This document shows positions 56,740-64,000 of a DNA stretch of 64,000 nucleotides, piece by piece. The DNA comes from Vibrio hyugaensis (GTDB taxonomy: Bacteria > Pseudomonadota > Gammaproteobacteria > Enterobacterales > Vibrionaceae). The DNA is taken from assembly GCF_002906655.1 (NCBI RefSeq), contig NZ_CP025794.1, forward strand, positions 3,410,001 to 3,474,000. Direction: 5' to 3'. Within the stretch, counting starts at the first letter, position 1. The number at the start of each line of letters is the position of its first letter. The notes under the pieces were generated by a model. That model was not told where the DNA came from, searched no databases, and worked only from the letters and a program-made list of their open reading frames with translations. The position numbers and the translations under genes are program-made.

Positions 56740-57312
56740 TTAATCATCAACCGAAGCATCGGAAGAGTTTTCTTTCTTCTCTTTTTGTTCTTTTGGCATG
56801 TGCTTGTAGATATAGAAGCCCGTCGCGATCATGTAAGTGAAGGTCGCGATCAACAAGCCAAAGACTTTGAAATTAACCCAAACGTCGAGTGGGAGCTTGA
56901 ATGCAACGTAAACGTTGAGGCCAGCACAAAACGAGAAAAAACCGACCCATGCCCAGTTTATCTTGGTCCATACGGCTTCAGGTAGAGTGATCTCTTTACC
57001 AAGCATGCCTTTAATGGCGGATTTACCCATAGCATGACTGACGGCCAAACCGATGGCGAACAAGGCATAGATGATGGTTACTTTCCATTTGATGAAGTTG
57101 TCATCGTGGAAGAATATGGTCATGCCGCCAAAGATCGCCACCATTGAGAAGGTGATCAGTTGCATCTTTTCAACTTTTTTGTACAAAGCAAAGGTCAACA
57201 CGATTTGAATAGCCGTCGCGACAATCAGTGCACCGGTCGCAACGTAGATATCGTGCATCTTGTATAGGACAAAGAAAACAATGAGTGGAATAAAATCAAG
57301 GATTTGCTTCAT
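56740..57312 (-). CDS. yciB: YciB/IspZ inner-membrane septation protein
   Basis: This 190-residue protein ([20 protein letters not shown]) has about five membrane segments and the family N terminus and [19 protein letters not shown] block. YciB takes part in cell-envelope synthesis and septation and interacts with elongation and division proteins in E. coli. Confidence 0.93.
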   Translation of the reverse strand: MKQILDFIPLIVFFVLYKMHDIYVATGALIVATAIQIVLTFALYKKVEKMQLITFSMVAIFGGMTIFFHDDNFIKWKVTIIYALFAIGLAVSHAMGKSAIKGMLGKEITLPEAVWTKINWAWVGFFSFCAGLNVYVAFKLPLDVWVNFKVFGLLIATFTYMIATGFYIYKHMPKEQKEKKENSSDASVDD

Positions 57313-57394
57313 GTTGCAAAAAACTACCTAGTTATTGAGTTGAAGACAGTCTAGCGGAATCTGACGCAATGTGAATGGTTATAGCGATGTGGAA

Positions 57395-57425
57395 AATAAA
57401 ATTGCCGCATTCGAAGCGGCAATTT
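57395..57425 (-). terminator. terminator of the 80-residue gene
   Basis: On the minus strand AAATTGCCGC pairs with GCGGCAATTT around TTCGAAT, then TATTTT. Confidence 0.85.
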
Positions 57426-57440
57426 CTGCGGTGTGTTGGT

Positions 57441-57683
57441 TTAGGCGACTTCTTGATAGCGAGTAATGAGCGTCTTCACGTCTTCAAGGTAACCTTCACG
57501 AAGTAGATTGTCGACCGTCGCTTCCAATTCGTCGTGAGACATGGTGAAGCAGGTTGATTTGCCCGTCATCAGGTTGAGGTACTGGTGATATTCTTCTTCT
57601 GTATAGTGCCCAACACGGTCTAGAAGCAAGGTTTTAATACCGTGGTGAATCAAGCCATAATAGGTATGTCGATGAAGCATCAT
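57441..57683 (-). CDS. small conserved-looking protein, weakly GemA-like
   Basis: This 80-residue protein starts MMLHRHTYYGLIHHGIKTLL, with AAGGAG upstream of ATG 57683. The pattern YLNLMTGKS, then MSHDELEATVDNLLREGYLE distantly recalls the Mu GemA (DUF1018) family, in which a TGK motif precedes a helical tail. It has its own terminator and lies between luxN and yciB. The function is unknown. Confidence 0.65.
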   Translation of the reverse strand: MMLHRHTYYGLIHHGIKTLLLDRVGHYTEEEYHQYLNLMTGKSTCFTMSHDELEATVDNLLREGYLEDVKTLITRYQEVA

Positions 57684-57780
57684 AATCGTCTCCTTATCAA
57701 GTTTCCTCGCTAATAAAGAGAGGGCTCGAGTCTATGGATAAGTCGTTTGTACTTCAGCAATGCATATCGAATGCCAATTA

Positions 57781-60321
57781 TTAATTCTCAGTTTCGAAAT
57801 AGTTCGATGCTGCGTCTTTGTTTAACCAGTTATTCAACACATGTCTTAATGCGTTCAATGTCGTCGGCTTTTCTAAACGTCCATCCATCAATTTAGCGAT
57901 CATCTCTAATTCTCTTTCTCCGGACTCACCTGAGAGGGCGATGATAGGCGTGTTTGGAGACAGGACTTTTATCTTTTCACTTGCTTCAAACCCATTCATT
58001 ACAGGCATTTGAACGTCCATTAAGATCAAATCGACGTCATTGTTTTCAAACAGTTCGACCGCGTTTTCACCATTTTTAGCTTGTATGCTATTGACGCCAA
58101 GTTGGTTTAAATACATTTGTACCAACGCGCGTTGCACCTCTTTGTCATCAACGATGAGCACCGTTGGTGCATGTTTATCTATTTGTGCGCTAGATTTGGT
58201 TTTTTGTTCAGTGTGCCCATTTTTCCAATCCGTGAAATACGGTGTGCGCAAGGTTTCTGCTTTTGGTGCATTAGGGACGACAGGGAAGTAAAGGTGGAAT
58301 TCGGTAAACTCTCCCAGCTTGGAGTGACACTCAATTCTGCCGCCGAATGAACGCATTACGCGCTGACAGTAGCCAAGGCCCAAACCGCTACCGCCGCTCT
58401 TTTGGTAAGAGAAGAAGTCGTCGAAGATTTTGTGAGAGATGGTCTCGTCGATACCTGGACCTGTGTCGCGGAACACCAAAACGTTCTCATAAGCGCCCGT
58501 ATCAGTACTGATTTCAATTTGACTGTCTGGAAAAGAATCAAAATAGTAAATCGCGTTACGGATTAGGTTAAAAATAACGAAGTTAAATAAGGTCTCATTG
58601 AGCTTCGCCACAAAGTCGGTATGTTGTGGTAAACGAATCCTCTCAATTATCTTCTCATTTTCAAAACCGTAGTGGCTTACTGCCTGATCGACCGCCTTAT
58701 GAATCGAGGACAGAGCGATAGGCTCGTGTGCTGGGGAACTGTCACTGACTTCTCGCAGAATGATATCAATCAGTTGCCGGCCTCGCTGGATCGCAGCTTG
58801 ACCATTTTCGATGTCGATTTTTAACTGCTCAATCGGTGCTTGATTTTCAATGTGCTGCTTCAAAGCCTCAAATTGCAATTGAACCTGTGCAAGTGGGTTA
58901 CGCATTTCGTGGGCGATTGAGTTGGCGAGAGCGCGACTTTGACGAATGCGACGATCAGCTTCAATCGTGCTTTGTACTCGAGTAAGTAAGGTTTGCAGCG
59001 CTGAAATCTCTTCATTTGAGAACAACTGATTGTTGATCTTATGCGGAGAGACCAATAGGTGCGTAACGGATTTCCCTTGACCGAATAGTGGCATGACTAA
59101 CGCGGTATTGTTTGAGCTCATTTTCTCATACAAGGCTTTTATTGAACCTTTTGATGAACTCGCATAATCAATCTCGTCAGAGAGTTCATCCAAAACTAAG
59201 ACAGACTTGTTTGATAATAAATAGTCTTCGTAAAACGTTTCGGTGTAATTACTGGTCACTAAGCGGAGTTTGTCGTTTGGGATTTGAAGCAAGATACCCA
59301 AACGTCGCATCGCGTCATCAATCGACAGTTTGAAATCTTCTTCTAGTGCTAAGATTTGTTGTACTGGCGTTTTCTTATTGCCGTAAATTAAAAACGACGA
59401 ATAACGGCTAACTCGCTTGTAGAGTAGGCCCCAAGTAATGCCGATCAGAGCGCAGATAGGTGTTGCGATTAGCCATTGTTTGCTATCAGTTAGTGGGATG
59501 AAAATTGCGCCCAATGGCAGAACAAATATCGCGCACACGAGTAGTGAACTGAGCGACATGTATGCGAGGTATTTGACGCTGTAAAAACGAGAGGTTAGCA
59601 ATGCATAACCGACAAATAGCATCTCACTGATGGATAAGGCTGGTGGCAACCAGGTTAAGGAGAAGTCCCCTAGGAAGTAAGTCATGCCAAGGTGGATGGT
59701 GGCAGTGGATAGCATGAATACCAAGATGCCAGCGATCATATAGTTGGTTTTGGCGAGCGTCAGTCTACTGCTATTCGCGCGCATTGCGACCAGATTGACC
59801 AATGTAAGCACCACAAAACTCACTAAGCCAATGAAGAAATAGGAAGTATGCGGGCCAAACTCGATGACGAACTCACTAGGTCCAACGATATCGACATGCT
59901 CTACGGTTAGGTTAGGCTGCAAGTTGATAAACAATGAGTAGACCGTTAGAGTGATGAAGATAAGCTGTTGCCAAGGGTGAACTTTGCCTTTTCTTTGCTC
60001 AGCAGAAAGCTGACAAGAGAAGTAATAGGCAAACGCAAATGCGAAGAAGGATGCCAGGTTGGCAAATTTGGCCATAAACACACCTGCGTCTGCCCCCAAA
60101 TTAGGCAATAAGTCGGTGTGGAAATAGGCGTTGCTGCTTATCCAGGCAATGATACAAACTGAATAAGCGATGTACGGAGCGTGATGCGTCCCAAAGATGA
60201 CTTCATTCTTTTGCTTCAGACGATAGCAATAGTAAATGAGCCACATGAATACCACAGCGACGGTAGCGAGCAGTGTGATGGCTTTTGCGTAGGTCAGTGC
60301 TTCTAGGTTGAACTCAAACAT
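57781..60321 (-). CDS. luxN: LuxN, hybrid sensor kinase for autoinducer-1
   Basis: This protein of about 846 residues has an N-terminal set of about nine membrane segments (residues 10-290) that binds the 3-hydroxybutanoyl-homoserine lactone type signal. It then has HisKA (ALANSIAHEMRNPLAQVQLQ), HATPase (NLIRNAIYYF, GGSGLGLGYC) and a C-terminal receiver with Asp in DLILMDVQMPVMNG. It passes phosphate through LuxU to LuxO at low cell density. ATG 60321 is better spaced from AAGGG than ATG 60327 and gives the LuxN start MFEF. It overlaps the end of luxM by eight bases. Confidence 0.95.
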   Translation of the reverse strand: MFEFNLEALTYAKAITLLATVAVVFMWLIYYCYRLKQKNEVIFGTHHAPYIAYSVCIIAWISSNAYFHTDLLPNLGADAGVFMAKFANLASFFAFAFAYYFSCQLSAEQRKGKVHPWQQLIFITLTVYSLFINLQPNLTVEHVDIVGPSEFVIEFGPHTSYFFIGLVSFVVLTLVNLVAMRANSSRLTLAKTNYMIAGILVFMLSTATIHLGMTYFLGDFSLTWLPPALSISEMLFVGYALLTSRFYSVKYLAYMSLSSLLVCAIFVLPLGAIFIPLTDSKQWLIATPICALIGITWGLLYKRVSRYSSFLIYGNKKTPVQQILALEEDFKLSIDDAMRRLGILLQIPNDKLRLVTSNYTETFYEDYLLSNKSVLVLDELSDEIDYASSSKGSIKALYEKMSSNNTALVMPLFGQGKSVTHLLVSPHKINNQLFSNEEISALQTLLTRVQSTIEADRRIRQSRALANSIAHEMRNPLAQVQLQFEALKQHIENQAPIEQLKIDIENGQAAIQRGRQLIDIILREVSDSSPAHEPIALSSIHKAVDQAVSHYGFENEKIIERIRLPQHTDFVAKLNETLFNFVIFNLIRNAIYYFDSFPDSQIEISTDTGAYENVLVFRDTGPGIDETISHKIFDDFFSYQKSGGSGLGLGYCQRVMRSFGGRIECHSKLGEFTEFHLYFPVVPNAPKAETLRTPYFTDWKNGHTEQKTKSSAQIDKHAPTVLIVDDKEVQRALVQMYLNQLGVNSIQAKNGENAVELFENNDVDLILMDVQMPVMNGFEASEKIKVLSPNTPIIALSGESGERELEMIAKLMDGRLEKPTTLNALRHVLNNWLNKDAASNYFETEN

Positions 60322-61513
60322 ATTCATCCCTTGCTAATGAACCTTGTTTTCGAATCTCTCGAATCGCGTGCTTATAGGCACGAAAATCGGTTTGACTGAA
60401 TGCTTTGACCATCATTTCGAAATTCCAAAATCCCCGGTAAGTATCTTTGCCGTCATTGTTGAGATCGCAATATCCTGAGTGGAAATACGCGTTCTTATCG
60501 ATAGACTGATAAAAGTTGAGCATGAAAGGTTGCTCAATAATGGTGAAGCCTACTTTATAGCCTGCTTGATGCAGGACGTTCATCAATTCTTTTTGCGCAA
60601 GGTAGAGGAAGTAGAGTTTTTGTTGTGTATTTCCACTTACTGTCAGGCGCAGGACTTCACACACAGATTTTGTGTCAGACAATAGTAACTTGAATTCACG
60701 ATCAAATTCTGGGAGAGAGTAACATTTTAACAGAGCCGATGGTGTAAAAAGCTGCAAGCGTGTTAGCTCGGAATGCCCGTGGTTTGGTAAGCAGTAGTGC
60801 CAGTGCTTATTGCTAAATTGTGGTGCGTAACTTAACCAGGTTTCATGGGTTGACCAGTCTTGGATTAATGCAGAAGCAACCAATGTCGGGAGCGTTTCAC
60901 CGTCTGGATGTTTGAGTAGAATGAAGTGCTTACCTGTTTGTGATAGCGACAACAAAGGCAGCATTTCGTACCACTTCTCACCTTGTACAAAAAGCTCAAG
61001 GTTGCTTAAGGTAATAGCATTACTGAGCGACATTGCATGTAAGTGTGTCGGTGTTTTTACCAAAAGTTGAGTATCTTCTACATGTTCGATCAATGCACCG
61101 TAGTAATTGCTGTCTTCAAAAGGTAATTTTGTATTATCGTTTGGGCTTTCTGTTTTTGACGATGTTGCTTTGATCGCTGCGATTTCGCATTCACACCAAA
61201 ACTCTAACCAATGTATGAAACACTGTGCAACAACTTGTTCCAAAATTGCAATGTAAGAAGACAACGTTGAAGGGTAGCGTTGTACTAAATCACGATAATC
61301 CATCGATTCAAACAGCACTGAATAGCTTTTAGAACGATGCTCTGGGAATAGAGCAATGAGTTGTTTTCTTCGATAGTCAGTGACAGATTGAAATAGGGAT
61401 TGGCGTTCTTGCGAATTAAAACCAGTAAGGACAGCATTGATCAGCGCGCGTTGTTTTTTTTCGATTGGCATGCTGCTCGCGGAAAGCACACCTAAAGGCG
61501 ACGTAAAGTTCAT
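60314..61513 (-). CDS. luxM: LuxM, autoinducer-1 (acyl-homoserine lactone) synthase
   Basis: This 399-residue enzyme has the same length as V. harveyi LuxM. It begins MNFTSPLGVLSASSMPIEKK and has the conserved C-terminal part YCDLNNDGKDTYRGFWNFEM. It is not related to LuxI but makes an acyl-homoserine lactone from S-adenosylmethionine and an acyl donor. It is the first gene of the luxMN operon. LuxM uses S-adenosylmethionine, linking it to methionine synthesis. Confidence 0.95.
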   Translation of the reverse strand: MNFTSPLGVLSASSMPIEKKQRALINAVLTGFNSQERQSLFQSVTDYRRKQLIALFPEHRSKSYSVLFESMDYRDLVQRYPSTLSSYIAILEQVVAQCFIHWLEFWCECEIAAIKATSSKTESPNDNTKLPFEDSNYYGALIEHVEDTQLLVKTPTHLHAMSLSNAITLSNLELFVQGEKWYEMLPLLSLSQTGKHFILLKHPDGETLPTLVASALIQDWSTHETWLSYAPQFSNKHWHYCLPNHGHSELTRLQLFTPSALLKCYSLPEFDREFKLLLSDTKSVCEVLRLTVSGNTQQKLYFLYLAQKELMNVLHQAGYKVGFTIIEQPFMLNFYQSIDKNAYFHSGYCDLNNDGKDTYRGFWNFEMMVKAFSQTDFRAYKHAIREIRKQGSLARDEYV

Positions 61514-61625
61514 GAGATAACCTAGCCAAGGTTTATGGTTTTTTATTTATGTCGCTCTTATATCATTTAGAAGAAAATATGCCATCAGTTTCTATTTAAA
61601 TAGTTACCTAAGGCAAGCTTATAGT

Positions 61626-61651
61626 TAAAAAGCCGCTCGTTGGAGCGGCTT
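61626..61651 (-). terminator. terminator of the gltP-like gene
   Basis: On the minus strand AAGCCGCT pairs with AGCGGCTT around CCAACG, followed by a T run and TAACTATAA. Confidence 0.85.
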
Positions 61652-61669
61652 GACTAAGCGATAACCTAA

Positions 61670-62929
61670 CTATGCTTCTTGCTTTTGAAGCTCAGCTTGT
61701 TCTGCTTCTTCTTCAATTAGCGCATCAACGATAACCGCACAAGCAGCATCACCAGTGATGTTTAGCGCTGTACGAATCATATCGAAGATACGGTCAAGAG
61801 CGAACAATAGTGGTAGACCTTCGATAGGAATACCAGCCGCTAGAAGTACCGCAACAACAAGGAATGAAGGTCCTGGAACACCTGCTTGACCAACTGCGCC
61901 CAAGGTAGAAGTCACGATGATCGCAATGTAAGCACCCATACCAAGGTCGATGTTGAACAGCTGTGCAAAGAAGATAGCAACCAAACCGTAGTAGATTGCG
62001 TTACCAGACATGTTGATGGTCGCACCAAGTGGCAGAACAAATGACGCAGTTGAGTTCTTAACGCCTAACTCTTTCTCACATGTGTCCATTGTCACTGGCA
62101 GCGTTGCCATAGAAGATGCGGTTGATAGAGCAACTGCTTGTGGCTTCTTCATTGCTGATACGAACTTCTTCGCAGAAGTTTTAGTGAAGATGTGCACCAT
62201 GGCAGGGTAAACCACGAAGCCGAATACGAGGATAGCTGCTACGTAAACGACGAACAGTTTGAATACCACCATTAGAGCACCGAAACCGAACGTACCCACG
62301 GCTTCTGCCATCAGGCCAAATACACCGATAGGAGCAATGATCATCACCTTGTTGATCATCCAAACCATTGCGTCAACGATGCAGTTAACACCATTGATGA
62401 TTGGCTCGCGACGTGATTTTTCTTGTTTTGAAATCGCGATACCGAAGAACATACAGAACACAAGGATCTGAAGGATGTTCGCTTCGTTTAGTGATTGGAA
62501 AACGTTAGTTGGGATCATACCAGTGATGGTTGCCCAGAAAGTAGGTAGCTCACCTTTTGAAGCGTATTCTGCTGAGAACATGCCCTCAACGCCAGAGACG
62601 TCGATGCCCATGCCCGGTTGGAATACTTCACCCATGACTAGCGCAAGTGCTACTGCTAGAGCGGATGTCAGACCAAAGTAACCTAGGGTTACCAAGCCCA
62701 CTTTACCTGCAGATTGGCTGTTGCCTAGACCTGCTGCACCTGAGATAAGCGCTACCGCGACCAGAGGGATCACAAGCATCTTGATCAGGTTGATGAAGAT
62801 AGCACCTAGTGGTGCAAATACTGTCGCGCTTTGACCCATGAAGGCACCAACGGCAGTACCTACGATCATTGCAATGACGACTTGTACGCCAATGTTGTTT
62901 AGCAAACTCTTTTTGTTTAACACTTCCAT
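61670..62929 (-). CDS. dicarboxylate/amino acid:cation symporter (GltP/GltT-like)
   Basis: This protein of about 419 residues is of the DAACS family (Glu/Asp or C4-dicarboxylate with Na+ or H+). It starts at ATG 62929 (MEVLNKKSLLNNIGVQVVIA), with AGAGG upstream. It has eight membrane segments, the serine-rich hairpin ALSTASSMATLPVTMDTCEK, and the substrate-site motifs NMSGNAIYYG and DRIFDMIRTALNITGDAA. The conserved ASSMATLP and MIRT motifs support glutamate/aspartate transport. It is monocistronic. Confidence 0.9.
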   Translation of the reverse strand: MEVLNKKSLLNNIGVQVVIAMIVGTAVGAFMGQSATVFAPLGAIFINLIKMLVIPLVAVALISGAAGLGNSQSAGKVGLVTLGYFGLTSALAVALALVMGEVFQPGMGIDVSGVEGMFSAEYASKGELPTFWATITGMIPTNVFQSLNEANILQILVFCMFFGIAISKQEKSRREPIINGVNCIVDAMVWMINKVMIIAPIGVFGLMAEAVGTFGFGALMVVFKLFVVYVAAILVFGFVVYPAMVHIFTKTSAKKFVSAMKKPQAVALSTASSMATLPVTMDTCEKELGVKNSTASFVLPLGATINMSGNAIYYGLVAIFFAQLFNIDLGMGAYIAIIVTSTLGAVGQAGVPGPSFLVVAVLLAAGIPIEGLPLLFALDRIFDMIRTALNITGDAACAVIVDALIEEEAEQAELQKQEA

Positions 62930-63266
62930 AACCTCTGTGCTAATAAAATGTAAAATCCTAAAATTACCCACCAATCTAAAGTTGTTATTTGGATAATTAT
63001 ATCGCCTTGCTTTTTACACTTATCATTCACAATTAGCAATACAATTCCGGTACAAACTCACCGACTAATTGGGAATTTCTTGATTGATGATAGTTTTTTA
63101 ATCAATAGCAATCGTTTGCTATTGTTCGAGGTAATGGTTTTGGTTGGTGTTGTTTATAAAATGGATGGTAATAGAGGGGCGGTTTTAGAAACTGAATGTT
63201 AAAAAAAAGATCGATTCCTAATGTTTGATAAGGAATCGATCTCATATTCGTTAAATCAGTAATACG
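62930..63266. promoter_or_regulatory. region between the symporter and trpA, with an operator-like palindrome
   Basis: CAATAGCAA-TCGT-TTGCTATTG at 63103-63124 is a perfect 9-base palindrome 175-195 bases upstream of the symporter. The right part holds the trpA terminator (63201-63242). No gene is seen. Confidence 0.5.
63201..63242 (-). terminator. terminator of trpA / trp operon
   Basis: On the minus strand GATCGATTCCT and AGGAATCGATC form a stem, followed by eight T residues. Confidence 0.92.
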
Positions 63267-64000
63267 TTATTTTTGTGTTGCTGCTTTCATAGCAGAAACG
63301 AATTCACCTAGCTTGTCGAGCATAATTTGCGGTTGTTCAACGTGCGCTTCAATGATCTTCACCACGGCTGAACCAGAAATCGCACCAGCGGCGCCAGATT
63401 CTAGTGCTTGTTTCACCTGCGCTGGCTCAGAGATGCCAAAACCAAGCAGCGCTGGTGGCGCATCAAATTGGTTCAGTCTATCGAGCATATGGCCTACTGG
63501 CATGTTTGCTTTGGTTTCTGCACCAGTTACCCCTGCACGAGATAGTAGGTAAGTGTAGCCGCCACCCAGTTCTGATACTTGCTTCAGTGTTTCGTCACTT
63601 GCAGTAGGTGGTGCGATAAAGATTGGGTGAATACCAAACTTCTCGGCCGCAGCCACAAACTCTGAACTCTCGTTGGTTGGTACGTCAGCAATCAAAACAG
63701 AATCGATGCCTGCTTTTGCACAGCGCTCATAGAAGTTTTCGATACCGCGTGAGTAAACAAGGTTTGCGTACATCAGAAGACCAATAGGCAGCTCTGGGTA
63801 CTTAGCTCGAATCTTACCGATTTGCTCGAAGCAGATATCCGGTGTTGCACCAGAATCCAGCGCGCGAATGTTAGCACCCTGAATGGTTGGGCCATCTGCA
63901 AGTGGATCAGAGAATGGAATGCCAAGCTCTAGGGCATCAGCGCCAGACTCAACCAGTGTTTCCATGATTTTATATGACTGTTCAGCGTTTGGATCACAAA
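63267..64000 (-). CDS. trpA: TrpA, tryptophan synthase alpha subunit, N terminus cut by the window edge
   Basis: This encodes about 244 residues of the alpha subunit, which splits indole-3-glycerol phosphate. The conserved motif [18 protein letters not shown] contains catalytic residues of the family (Glu in ELGIPFSDP and Asp in SDPLADG), and [15 protein letters not shown] and [10 protein letters not shown] form the phosphate and glycine-rich loops. The frame continues upstream of the window (reading [12 protein letters not shown]). It should be the last gene of the trp operon, with a terminator after it. Confidence 0.95.
   Translation of the reverse strand, partial: CDPNAEQSYKIMETLVESGADALELGIPFSDPLADGPTIQGANIRALDSGATPDICFEQIGKIRAKYPELPIGLLMYANLVYSRGIENFYERCAKAGIDSVLIADVPTNESSEFVAAAEKFGIHPIFIAPPTASDETLKQVSELGGGYTYLLSRAGVTGAETKANMPVGHMLDRLNQFDAPPALLGFGISEPAQVKQALESGAAGAISGSAVVKIIEAHVEQPQIMLDKLGEFVSAMKAATQK

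Overview
The window looks like a chromosomal segment of a Vibrio of the Harveyi/Parahaemolyticus/Alginolyticus group. The best evidence is a complete luxMN pair (autoinducer-1 synthase and its hybrid sensor kinase) at 57781-61513. The metR-metE-aspS-yciI-yciA-yciB neighbourhood and a trpA gene cut by the right edge also fit. Species cannot be fixed from the sequence alone.

Layout. 1-7000 is an accessory stretch: the start of a DnaQ-type exonuclease, a decayed GIY-YIG remnant, and a 5.7 kb DUF4011-helicase-nuclease gene of the antiphage Hhe type, broken by one extra A in an A8 tract. 7000-10900 holds a LysE exporter with a divergent LysR regulator, then the folate-independent methionine synthase pair mesX-mesD with a consensus MetR box upstream. 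11200-14330 is an AT-rich BspA-type leucine-rich-repeat gene followed by an intact-ended Tn5/IS50-like element whose transposase has lost an internal domain. 14380-18610 holds an AaeAB-like efflux pair with a LysR regulator, an isochorismatase-like hydrolase and a GNAT acetyltransferase. 18740-21615 is an unrecognised two-gene cassette: a LysM protein with a MIX-like motif, and a partner with an NLS-like basic region.

21900-24350 carries a PLP enzyme and an LRR-kinase fusion. 24450-29420 is a CarSR-like two-component system divergent from a GT2/GT39/GtrA envelope-glycosylation operon. 29800-36400 has a chemoreceptor and then a DauR-like regulator, ridA, a frameshifted cystine-type symporter and a CoA-disulfide reductase. 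36460-40930 is a T6SS MIX effector with a membrane immunity candidate, bracketed by two nearly identical terminators, and a MITE-like element lies beside it. 41470-50500 holds a YgiQ radical SAM protein, a PAS-EAL-CBS phosphodiesterase, and a 1232-residue lipoprotein with seven Ig-like repeats and a metzincin-type zinc motif. 50700-64000 is mostly core: a membrane protein, a DUF4250 protein, metR/metE with MetJ boxes, the aspS pilotin, yciI, yciA, yciB, luxN, luxM, gltP and trpA.

Together the window combines methionine and sulfur metabolism under MetR/MetJ, quorum sensing and c-di-GMP turnover, and several conflict modules. The conflict modules are the Hhe helicase, the T6SS effector pair and the LysM/NLS cassette. 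Two genes are broken by exactly one extra A in an A-run, which could be biology (slippage or phase variation) or homopolymer sequencing error.
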